From: Collinsella sp.
GTDB lineage: Bacteria; Actinomycetota; Coriobacteriia; Coriobacteriales; Coriobacteriaceae
DNA length: 22,789 nucleotides
NCBI GenBank assembly: GCA_018382295.1
Contig: JAGZQF010000026.1
Location: 1 to 22,789, forward strand
Reading direction: 5' to 3'
Shown here: piece after piece, positions 7,503 to 14,374 of the stretch
Position numbering within the stretch: position 1 is the first letter of the stretch
Layout: the number at the start of each line of letters is the position of its first letter
Made by a program: the position numbers and the translations under genes
Notes under the pieces: model-generated
What the model was told of the DNA's origin: nothing
Databases searched by the model: none
What the model saw: only the letters and a program-made list of their open reading frames with translations

Positions 7503-8888
7503 CTACGCCGTCAACGGCGCGGGCTCATGCGGCTCGCCGTTCAGCTCGACGATGACCTGCGTTCCCACGCCCTCCTGGGACTTCACGCGCATGCCGGAAT
7601 CTTCTCCGTAAAAGAAATGGATGCGCTGAAGCACGTTGAAGAGCGCCAGGCCGCAACCTCGCTTGACGGAGCCGTCGGCGGTAATGCTCTCGGGCTCCTC
7701 CAGGCGATGTTGCTCAAACAGATGCGCGCAGACCTCTTCGCTCATACCGATGCCATCGTCCTCGACGATGATCTCCAAACCGTCATCGGTCTCGAAAGCC
7801 CTAACATGAATAGAAAGCGGCTCGGTCTCGCGCTGCGCATGCTTGATGCAGTTTTCGAGCAACGGCTGCAAGATAAACGGCGGCACCATGCAATCGCGCA
7901 CCTCAAAGTCGATATCGACCGAGACGCGCAGACGGCCGTCGCCATAACGAGCCTGCATAAGATTGATATAGCGAGCGCCCTGTTCCACCTCGTGCTCGAG
8001 CGTGGTGAGCGTATCGGAATCAGAAAGCGTCTGACGATAGTAGTTGGAGAAGTCGATCAGCAGCGACCTGGCCTTGTCCGGCTCGGTACGTACGAGTGAC
8101 ACGATGGTGCTGATGGTGTTAAACAGAAAATGAGGGTCGACCTGCGATTGCAAGGCGCGCAGCTCCACGCGGGCCGTAAGCTCGTCCTGGCGCTCAAGCT
8201 CAAAGCTCGCAAGCTGCGTGGAAATGAGGTCGGCAAAGCCCGAGGCAAGCGCCGTCTGGCGCATATCGATGCTGCTCAGACGGGGATAATACAGCTCGAG
8301 CGTGCCCACGCAATGCCCGCGCACGGTAAGCGGCGCGACAATACCGGCGCGCAGGCGCGGAAAGTAGCCACCCGTCTCGGTCGAGGCATCGCGCGAGAAC
8401 ACGCTTTGCTCACCGCTGTTGATCACGTTGAGCGTAGTCCGCAGTACCACCGGGGTGCCCGCGGGGCATTTTGCCGAGTCCTCGCCCCAGCTCGCCAACA
8501 CCTGCCTGCCGTCGGTAAAGCAGATGGCAGAGGCGATAGTTTCGGACAGGATGATCTTAGAGGCGCCCAGAGCAGCTTCGGGCGTAAGGCCGCGCGACGT
8601 GTAGGCGAATATTTTTGATGCGATGGCGAGCGTGCGGTCGGTTGCGCTCGATGTGAGGTCGTCGGGAACGACAAAGACGTACGAGAAGAAGAAGCACAGC
8701 ATGACCAAGCCGGCAATGACGACAACGGCCGGAACGGGATTGGGATTATCGGTTAGATCCCAGATGAGTAGCAGGATAAGCAGTGGAACGACAATACCGA
8801 GCAAGATGGCTTGAACCACATGCTGAGCGGTACGAAAGACCTTGGTAGAGTTGTAGCTCTTGCCCAGAATCAGTCTATTGAGATCCAC
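7503..8888 (-). CDS. LytS-type sensor histidine kinase (system 2)
   Basis: A 461-residue membrane kinase. Two helices lie at about 26-45 and 52-74, a GAF-like region at about 90-230, a His_kinase domain with H253 in QVDPHFLFNTIS, and a HATPase_c domain with LLENCIKHA, EDDGIGM and RGCGLALFN. The usual motif is Q-I/V-N-PHFLFN; here Asp replaces Asn two residues before the histidine. I place the start at the GTG at 8888: AAGGAG lies exactly 6 nt upstream, whereas the ATG at 8894 abuts that AAGGAG and the ATGs at 8918 and 8957 have no ribosome site and lie in or before the terminator hairpin. It pairs with the regulator at 6730-7464 and is a paralogue of the kinase at 1633-2976. Confidence 0.9.
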   Translation of the reverse strand: MDLNRLILGKSYNSTKVFRTAQHVVQAILLGIVVPLLILLLIWDLTDNPNPVPAVVVIAGLVMLCFFFSYVFVVPDDLTSSATDRTLAIASKIFAYTSRGLTPEAALGASKIILSETIASAICFTDGRQVLASWGEDSAKCPAGTPVVLRTTLNVINSGEQSVFSRDASTETGGYFPRLRAGIVAPLTVRGHCVGTLELYYPRLSSIDMRQTALASGFADLISTQLASFELERQDELTARVELRALQSQVDPHFLFNTISTIVSLVRTEPDKARSLLIDFSNYYRQTLSDSDTLTTLEHEVEQGARYINLMQARYGDGRLRVSVDIDFEVRDCMVPPFILQPLLENCIKHAQRETEPLSIHVRAFETDDGLEIIVEDDGIGMSEEVCAHLFEQHRLEEPESITADGSVKRGCGLALFNVLQRIHFFYGEDSGMRVKSQEGVGTQVIVELNGEPHEPAPLTA

Positions 8889-8920
8889 CGTCATCTCCTT
8901 CTTACTGACGCACCCCATAG

Positions 8921-8947
8921 CAATAAAGAGGGCCGCAAGCGACCCTC
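8921..8947 (-). terminator. Terminator after the amidohydrolase, in the leader of kinase 2
   Basis: Minus strand: GAGGGTCGC TT GCGGCCCTC (8947-8928, one mismatch) followed by TTTATTG. It lies 60 nt after the amidohydrolase stop codon, a natural place to end that transcript. It ends 32 nt before the kinase GTG start, so a kinase transcript starting further upstream would carry this hairpin at its 5' end. Confidence 0.7.
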
Positions 8948-8950
8948 TCC

Positions 8951-8965
8951 ATTGCATTATGCAAT
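8951..8965 (-). promoter_or_regulatory. Palindrome overlapping a possible -10 box
   Basis: ATTGCAT-T-ATGCAAT is a perfect 7-bp inverted repeat around one central base. On the minus strand it contains CATAAT (8961-8956), a 5/6 match to the -10 consensus; a TTGATG lies 20 nt upstream, which is rather far for a -35 box. A repressor bound here would cover the start site of the second LytTR system. In addition, 8995-9003 reads ACCGTTCAT on the minus strand, which fits the general LytTR half-site pattern, although I see no partner half-site at the usual spacing. Confidence 0.35.
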
Positions 8966-9006
8966 CAAATACTATGTTTTACATCAAGCCATCGATGAAC
9001 GGTAGC

Positions 9007-10284
9007 TTAGGCGCTGTACTTGTTTGCCTCGCCGAAGGTGCCAGCCTCGACAATCCAGCCGTCCTTCATGATGACGTCCATGTTGTCGGTGTTGAGCACG
9101 TGGATGTCGGCGGCGACGTCACCGTTGACGACCAGCAGGTCGGCGCACTTGCCGGCCTCGATGGAACCGGCCTCGTCCTCGATGTGGCACATCTTGGCAC
9201 CGTTGAGGGTGGCACAGGTGATGGTCTCGACCGGGGTGAAGCCGATCTTGTCGACGAACTCGTACATCTCCTCGATGGAGCAAGTGCCGTACGGGGTGAC
9301 GAAGGAGAAGGAGTCGGAGCCGATCGTCATGACGACGCCGCGCTTCTTGGCCTCGCGCAGGCAGTCGTAGTTGCGCTGCAGCTCCTTCTCGACCAGGGTG
9401 CCCTCGTACTTGTCGTGCAGCTCGGGGACGTAGACGGGCGGATAGGTGGCGTACCAGGTGGGCAGGAAGGCGATCGTCGGGGTGAAGAAGGTGCCCTGCT
9501 CGGCCATGAGGTCCATGGTGCGCTCATCGATATCAAAGCCGTGAATCAGCTGCTCGCAGCCAAAGCGAACGGAATCGTAGGCAGCGGCGTGGTTGTTGTA
9601 GCAGTGGCTCCACACGGGGATGCCGACCATCTTGGCCTCTTCGACCACGGCCTGAATCTCCTCGGAGCAGTAGTGCTGGTCGCGGCCGGAGTCCCAGCGC
9701 CAGATGCCGCCACCGGTAGCCCAGATCTTGATGGCATCGGGGTTCTCGCGCAGGCGACGACGGACGGCCTTGCGCAGATCCCAAGGACCGTCGACCTGAT
9801 CGCCCCAGGGGTGCGATTCCTTGTTGAGCTCCTGGCTGCAGTGGTGGGAGTCGCCGTGGCCGGCAACGCGGCAGAAGCCAAGGCCGGTGGCCAGAACGCG
9901 CGGGCCCTTGAAGACGCCCTTGTCGATGCAGTCACGGATCTGGATACCAAAGCGGCCGATCTCGCAGACGGTGGTGAGGCCGTGGGTGAGGCAGTCGTAG
10001 GCCTGCTTGACGGCGACGGCCTGCTTCTCGAGGAGCGGTTGCATGACCCAGTCGGTGTCATCGTCGGTCAAGTTGCCCGAGAAATGCAGGTGGGTGTCGA
10101 TCAGGCCGGGAAGGACGGTCTTGCCGGCGGCGTCGATAACCTCAACGCCCTCGGGAAGGTCCTGCATAGCACCGGCGTACTCGATCTTGCCGTTGTCGTC
10201 GACGAGAACGAGGGAGTTCTCGACCGGCTCGGCACCGGTACCGTCGATGAGCTTGCCGCCAACGATTGCATACTTAGTGGACAT
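9007..10284 (-). CDS. Metal-dependent amidohydrolase (COG1228-like)
   Basis: A 425-residue cytoplasmic hydrolase of the amidohydrolase superfamily, in the imidazolonepropionase/prolidase-like group. The full binuclear metal set is visible: HxH at H65/H67 (DTHLH), a lysine expected to be carboxylated at K186 (AIKIWATGGG), H227, H248 (IHGFD) and D324 (TIGSDS). AGHGD at 141-145 is also typical of the group. Relatives cleave dipeptides ending in Pro, Arg or Lys, or cyclic amides; the substrate here is unknown. AAGGAGG sits 4 nt before the ATG. It follows an amino-acid-type permease by 131 nt on the same strand, which suggests that the permease imports its substrate or exports or exchanges its product. 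Confidence 0.88.
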   Translation of the reverse strand: MSTKYAIVGGKLIDGTGAEPVENSLVLVDDNGKIEYAGAMQDLPEGVEVIDAAGKTVLPGLIDTHLHFSGNLTDDDTDWVMQPLLEKQAVAVKQAYDCLTHGLTTVCEIGRFGIQIRDCIDKGVFKGPRVLATGLGFCRVAGHGDSHHCSQELNKESHPWGDQVDGPWDLRKAVRRRLRENPDAIKIWATGGGIWRWDSGRDQHYCSEEIQAVVEEAKMVGIPVWSHCYNNHAAAYDSVRFGCEQLIHGFDIDERTMDLMAEQGTFFTPTIAFLPTWYATYPPVYVPELHDKYEGTLVEKELQRNYDCLREAKKRGVVMTIGSDSFSFVTPYGTCSIEEMYEFVDKIGFTPVETITCATLNGAKMCHIEDEAGSIEAGKCADLLVVNGDVAADIHVLNTDNMDVIMKDGWIVEAGTFGEANKYSA

Positions 10285-10294
10285 GGTTCCTCCT

Positions 10295-10395
10295 TATGGA
10301 TCCATATAGTGGGCGAGGCCGTGTTGGGTTAAGGCCTCACAAAGCTACCCAAGTGGCGCCGGGTTCGGTGCGCGGAAGAGAGGGGCCCGCGCACC
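10295..10395 (-). promoter_or_regulatory. Intergenic stems between permease and amidohydrolase
   Basis: Three inverted repeats lie in the 131-nt gap: TATGGATCCATA (10295-10306, perfect 12-bp palindrome directly upstream of the amidohydrolase ribosome site), GAGGCC/GGCCTC (10315-10320/10333-10338), and GGTGCGCGG/CCGCGCACC (10367-10375/10387-10395, 9 bp). None has a clear U-tract. They could be processing or partial-termination sites that set the ratio of the two products, or an operator at the 12-bp palindrome. Confidence 0.4.
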
Positions 10396-10415
10396 TGATC
10401 CGCCCCGGCTCGGCG

Positions 10416-11867
10416 TTACTTTTTGCGGGAATTGGTGAAGGCCATGAGAGCCAGGCCGACGGCCAGCCAGCCGATCACGATGCTCCACTCCACCATGTTG
10501 AGGGAGGCGGGAGAGAACGGAATCACGAGCAGGCCGATGATGATGGCGCAGGCAGCGATAGCGAGGCCGATGCCAAACTTGCCGCCGGGCACCTCGTAGG
10601 GACGAGGCAGGTCGGGCTCGGTGAAGCGCATGCGCAGGCAAGCGAGGGCGACCATACCGCAGGAGAAGATGAAGGCGAGAGCCGACACGTTGGTCAGAGG
10701 GATGAGCATGTTCTTGCCCAGGAACGGACCGACGACGGTGATGACGCCCAGAACGACGCAGGCAAGCTTGGGAGCGCCGGACTTGGGGTCGACCTCGGCG
10801 AACTGCTCGGGCAGCTGGCCCTTGCGGCCCATGGCGAGCATGATGCGGCTCGTGGCGCCGTAGAAGGAGTTCATCGGGCCCATGGGTCCAAGCGTGGCGA
10901 TGACGAGCATAGCCAGGTACAGAAGCATGTTGATGCCCTTGAGGCAGGCAAGCGCGGGAACCGGGCTCTTAACAAACTCATGCCAGTCGAGGATGGTGCC
11001 GAACGAGTAGATGCAGACCATGTAGAAGCCGCCGGCGGCCAGCAGGGCCAGGGAGATGATCTTGCCGAACTTGTTCCAGTTGAGGCCCTCGGCTGCTTCC
11101 TCAGCCTGCTGAGGAATGGTGTCGAAGCCAGCGTAGAAGAACGGGGTCAGAACCAGGACCGACACGATGCCGGCAAACAGGCTGGAGCTCTCGGTAGCGG
11201 CCTTGCCGCCGCCAGCGCCGGTGACCTGGGAGAACACGGGCATGGCATTGTCCGGCGAGCCGGTGAACAGCGAGACGCCCATGGCGAGCAGCATGCCGCA
11301 GAGCAGGGCCTTGGTCAGGAAGGCCTGGAGCTTGGCAGCCGAGCTGGCACCGCGGAAGTTGAGGAAGATGACGTAGACTGCAAAGCCGAGCGCGATCAGC
11401 GTCGGGAACAGGTAGACGTCGGCCCCCAGTATGGTGTAGAGCTTGACGGCGCGCAGCCACTCAAGGCCGGGCAGGCTGCCGAACATCTCGGACACGAGGG
11501 TCGAAATGGCGATGGCCTCCCACGGGCACAGGATGCCGTTGCCCAGGGCCAAAAGCCATCCGGTGATGTAGCTCAGCGTACGGCCAAAGCTACGATCGAC
11601 ATACTCGACGATGCCGCCCGAGATGGGGATAGCAGCCGTGAGCTCACCGAAAACAGCTCCGACGGGCACGAGGAAGATTGCACCCAAGAGGAATGCGATC
11701 ATAGCGGGAACGGGACCGCCGCCCACGACCATCCAGTCGCCGACCTGCAGAACCCAACCGGTACCGATGATGGCACCGAAGCCGATGGTAAAGAAGTTCC
11801 AGAGCGAGAGCGTTTTCTTCATGCCGCCGTTATCCTCGACTGCAACTTCTGCGTTCTTGTCCGCCAT
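10416..11867 (-). CDS. APC-superfamily amino acid permease
   Basis: A 483-residue membrane protein with about 12 helices, of the amino acid/polyamine/organocation superfamily (AA_permease_2 type). The N-terminal part carries FGAIIGTGW at residues about 30-38, the conserved unwound part of helix 1 that binds the substrate backbone. Later landmarks are TAAIPISGGIVEYVDRSFG, FFYAGFDTIPQQAEEA and MGPMNSFYGATSRIMLAMGRKGQLP. The exact substrate cannot be read. AGGAGGGG lies 4 nt before the ATG at 11867. It is followed by the amidohydrolase, and the divergent C39-like gene shares its 354-nt upstream region. Confidence 0.9.
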   Translation of the reverse strand: MADKNAEVAVEDNGGMKKTLSLWNFFTIGFGAIIGTGWVLQVGDWMVVGGGPVPAMIAFLLGAIFLVPVGAVFGELTAAIPISGGIVEYVDRSFGRTLSYITGWLLALGNGILCPWEAIAISTLVSEMFGSLPGLEWLRAVKLYTILGADVYLFPTLIALGFAVYVIFLNFRGASSAAKLQAFLTKALLCGMLLAMGVSLFTGSPDNAMPVFSQVTGAGGGKAATESSSLFAGIVSVLVLTPFFYAGFDTIPQQAEEAAEGLNWNKFGKIISLALLAAGGFYMVCIYSFGTILDWHEFVKSPVPALACLKGINMLLYLAMLVIATLGPMGPMNSFYGATSRIMLAMGRKGQLPEQFAEVDPKSGAPKLACVVLGVITVVGPFLGKNMLIPLTNVSALAFIFSCGMVALACLRMRFTEPDLPRPYEVPGGKFGIGLAIAACAIIIGLLVIPFSPASLNMVEWSIVIGWLAVGLALMAFTNSRKK

Positions 11868-12221
11868 TGTTCCCCTCCTTTCCTATTTGACGCCCTTGGC
11901 GTCACCCCTTGCGCGGTCCGTTTTGCCGCGCGCTTTTATTCCATGGCTTTAAGATACGGCCTTGGCGCAGCAGCGCCGCTCGCAGCTCGACCGAAGGCAG
12001 AACTGCAAAACGAGCGGCACCGTTTTTGGGACGAACGGCGGGAGACGTCATTCGTCTTGGACGCTTTCATCTTGTCTGCTTTTGAATACCTGTTGCCGTG
12101 ACGCTAGGCGCGCGGCGCGGCAACGTTCATACCATTTGTCAGGCTTTTGGCGCACATACCCATGTGTCGTGCATCTTTTTATGTAGGATAAACAAGTTAC
12201 ACATGAGGCAAGGTGATTCGA
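11868..12221. other. Divergent intergenic region (354 bp)
   Basis: It carries the control regions of the permease (minus) and the C39-like gene (plus). I see TGACGCC-CTT-GGCGTCA (11888-11904, 7-bp arms) 20 nt before the permease start, and GCGCGG/CCGCGC (11911-11916/11926-11931) followed on the plus strand by GCTTTTATT, a terminator-like arrangement that no plus-strand gene explains. I could not match a known riboswitch. No promoter with two good hexamers stands out on either strand; near the C39 gene the AT-rich stretch 12175-12195 is the best -10 region. Confidence 0.4.
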
Positions 12222-13223
12222 ATGGCATACGGATACAATGACGGCGACCAACGGCCACAAAGCGTGCGCCTTGCCGGTCGCGCCACGCCAACGCCCAGAA
12301 TCACCTCCGACAACGACAACCCGCAGCGCCCCCAAGAGCAGCTCGGGGCTTCTTCGCGGCAACAAAGCCGTACCGTGCAGCAGTCAGACCGCGTGAGTAC
12401 GAGCACACGCCAACGCCAGACCGACACATCGCAGCCACGCCGCTACGATCGCCGTAAAACCGACTACTACGTCAAGCGCTCCTTTTCGCGACCTCAACGC
12501 GATCGCGGCAATTCCGCCCCTCACCCTGCGTCACACGCCACAAGCCACGCGCTTCCGGCCCGCCGCCTACGCCTTACGCTTTGCTCCATCGCCGCCTGCC
12601 TCGTCTTTGTGTTTTTGGGATCCTGTATCTCCCACGGATCAGCCGGTCTTGAGCCCACTGCCGAAGACAAGCTGCTTAAAGCTCCCGTCGCACCCGGTTA
12701 CTCCTTTGCGTTCTCGACCCCACGCTCGCAATGGCAGGCCGGCACCATGCCCCACATCTACCAAATTGACCCCGCATGGTCGGAGCTGCCCTATGCCGGT
12801 GGCACTATTCGCGAAAACGCTTGCGGTCCTACCTGCCTCACCATGGTCTATATCTTTAAGACCGGCCATACCGATAAGACGCCGGTCGATATATGCGCAC
12901 TGGCCGAAGCCGGCAACTACGCCCCCACCGGTGCCACCGAGTGGTCGTTTATGACAGGCGGTGCGTGGCAGCTGGGGCTCAACGGAACACAGCTCTATAA
13001 CGATCGCGAATCGATTACCCAAGCACTTCGCTCGGGTGTGCCCGTCATCGCCGCAGTGCGCCCCGGTACGTTTACCAACGTAGGCCACTACATCGTGCTC
13101 TACGGCATCGACGATGCCAACCAGATTGGCGTCTACGACCCCAACTCGGCCAGCCGCAGCGCCCGCCGCTGGGGCGTCGTAGAGGTCCTCAACGAAGTCG
13201 AAGCCATGTGGGCCTACTACTAG
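12222..13223 (+). CDS. Membrane-anchored C39-like cysteine peptidase
   Basis: A 333-residue protein and the only plus-strand gene here. Residues 1-115 are a basic, Gln/Arg/Ser-rich, probably disordered cytoplasmic tail. Residues about 117-137 form one membrane helix preceded by RRLRL, so the C-terminus is outside. Residues about 155-333 form a papain-like domain of the C39_2 type with C201 (ENACGPTC), H289 (GHYIVLYG) and D306 (VYDPNS) as the likely triad. Family members cleave peptides or act on peptidoglycan-linked substrates; here there is no bacteriocin transporter or precursor. The sequence LGSC at 132-135 resembles a lipobox but lies far from the N-terminus. AAGG lies 8 nt before the ATG; a GTG at 12213 is an alternative. 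The TAG stop is the first triplet of the repeat that follows. Confidence 0.82.
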   Translation: MAYGYNDGDQRPQSVRLAGRATPTPRITSDNDNPQRPQEQLGASSRQQSRTVQQSDRVSTSTRQRQTDTSQPRRYDRRKTDYYVKRSFSRPQRDRGNSAPHPASHATSHALPARRLRLTLCSIAACLVFVFLGSCISHGSAGLEPTAEDKLLKAPVAPGYSFAFSTPRSQWQAGTMPHIYQIDPAWSELPYAGGTIRENACGPTCLTMVYIFKTGHTDKTPVDICALAEAGNYAPTGATEWSFMTGGAWQLGLNGTQLYNDRESITQALRSGVPVIAAVRPGTFTNVGHYIVLYGIDDANQIGVYDPNSASRSARRWGVVEVLNEVEAMWAYY

Positions 13224-13303
13224 TCATTGGGGACAGACTTAAATGAGTGGTCATTGGGGACGCTCTTGTTTGACTAGTCATTTAAGAACGTCCCCAATGA
13301 CTA
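13221..13303. repeat. Cluster of three TCATTGGGGACG repeats
   Basis: Three copies of one unit of about 30 bp lie together. Copy A (13221-13248, plus) and copy B (13250-13278, plus) are direct. Copy C (13272-13303) is inverted and meets B at the palindrome TGACTAGTCA (13271-13280). Arms 13251-13262 and 13289-13300 are perfect 12-bp inverted repeats, so B and C fold into a hairpin. The pattern, two direct units plus an inverted pair, resembles REP-type elements mobilised by Y1 (RAYT) transposases; no transposase gene is present here. Confidence 0.85.
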
Positions 13304-13313
13304 GGTGAATAGC

Positions 13314-13346
13314 AAAAGCCCCGCAGTCGGAGCGGACTGCGGGGCT
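13314..13346 (-). terminator. Terminator of carbamate kinase
   Basis: Minus strand: a perfect 10-bp stem GCCCCGCAGT / ACTGCGGGGC (13345-13336 with 13327-13318), 8-nt loop, then TTTT (13317-13314) and GC. It lies about 65 nt after the stop codon. Confidence 0.9.
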
Positions 13347-13411
13347 CATGAAGAGAGGCTAGTTTGCGGGCGTCTTGCCCGGCGCCCACGAGAGAGGCAA
13401 TGGAGTAGAGG

Positions 13412-14374
13412 CTACTCGTGGATGCGGGTACCGGAGAGGCCGGCCATGGTCTCGGCGGCCTTGTCCAGGGCGCCGATGATGCAGGTGCGGCCCTTGCGGG
13501 AACGGGCGAACTTGATGGCGGCGCGGACCTTGGGCTCCATGGAGCCCTTGCCGAACTGGCCCTCGTCGGCCAGGCGCTCGGCCTCGTCGGCGGTGAGGTC
13601 CTCGAGCTCCTCCTGGTTGGGCTTGCCAAAGTTGATGGCGACGTGCTCGACGGCGGTCAGCAGGAACAGGACGTCGGCGTCGCAGTCCTCGGCCAGCAGC
13701 TCGCCGCCCAGGTCCTTGTCGATGACGGCGGGAACGCCCTTGTAGCAGCCCTTGTTCTCGTAGTCGCGGACGACGGGGATGCCGCCGCCACCGCAGGCGA
13801 TGACGATAAACTCGTTGTCGAGCAGGTTGAGAATGGAATCAGCCTCGACGATCTTCTTGGGATCGGGGGAAGCGACGACGCGACGCCAGCCGCGGCCGGA
13901 ATCCTCGACGAAGACCTTGGAGGGATCCTCGGCCATGAACTCCTTGGCCTGCTCCTCGGTGTAGAAGGGGCCGATCGGCTTGGTCGGGTTCTTGAACGCG
14001 GGATCGTCGGGATCACACTCGATCTGGGTGACGACGGTTGCGGCGTGCCAACGCTTATAGCGCTTGTGCATCTCGCGGCCGATGCCCTGCTGCAGGTGAT
14101 AACCAATGTAGCCCTGGGACATAGCGCCGCACTCGGGCAGCGGCATCTCGGGGGTACCGATGGCATCGTGGGCAGCGGCGAAGGCGTTCTGGATCATGCC
14201 GACCTGCGGGCCGTTGCCGTGGGTGATGATGATCTCATTGCCTTGCTCGATGAGACCGAGGAGAGCGTGGGCGGTGTTGCTCACGGCCTCGATCTGCTCG
14301 ACGGGGTTGTTGCCGAGGGCGTTGCCGCCAAGGGCGACGACAATACGATCGGGCTTGCCAAGAGGCTTAGACAT
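13412..14374 (-). CDS. arcC: Carbamate kinase
   Basis: A 320-residue cytoplasmic enzyme of the amino acid kinase family. Carbamate kinases make ATP from carbamoyl phosphate and ADP, giving carbamate, which decays to ammonia and CO2. Landmarks are ALGGNALG near the N-terminus, HGNGPQVG, CGGGGIPVV, DKDLGGELLAE, LLTAVEHVAINFG and GQFGKGSMEPKV; length is typical. The start at 14374 has AAAGGA 8 nt upstream. No arginine deiminase, ornithine, putrescine or oxamate carbamoyltransferase is in the window, so the source of carbamoyl phosphate is not shown. The gene is alone between its own terminator and a long AT-rich upstream region, so it is probably regulated by itself. Confidence 0.95.
   Translation of the reverse strand: MSKPLGKPDRIVVALGGNALGNNPVEQIEAVSNTAHALLGLIEQGNEIIITHGNGPQVGMIQNAFAAAHDAIGTPEMPLPECGAMSQGYIGYHLQQGIGREMHKRYKRWHAATVVTQIECDPDDPAFKNPTKPIGPFYTEEQAKEFMAEDPSKVFVEDSGRGWRRVVASPDPKKIVEADSILNLLDNEFIVIACGGGGIPVVRDYENKGCYKGVPAVIDKDLGGELLAEDCDADVLFLLTAVEHVAINFGKPNQEELEDLTADEAERLADEGQFGKGSMEPKVRAAIKFARSRKGRTCIIGALDKAAETMAGLSGTRIHE

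Noticed and set aside
8860..10332. A 490-codon plus-strand frame antisense to the amidohydrolase
   Set aside because: Val/Gly/Asp-rich shadow of a gene with a complete amidohydrolase active site.
12031..12046. CCGTTCGTC on the minus strand, similar to the AlgR (LytTR) site core
   Set aside because: A single short match with no second half-site at two helix turns; not enough to call a binding site.
10296..12101. A 601-codon plus-strand frame antisense to the permease
   Set aside because: Composition (His, Gly, Asp, Glu, Ala rich) is that of a shadow frame; the minus strand encodes a clear 12-helix permease.
11868..12221. Riboswitch in the permease leader
   Set aside because: Some stems are present, but I could not match any conserved core of lysine, glycine, guanidine, SAM or T-box leaders.
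13221..13303. CRISPR array
   Set aside because: Only three diverged units, one inverted and two touching, with no regular unique spacers and no cas genes.
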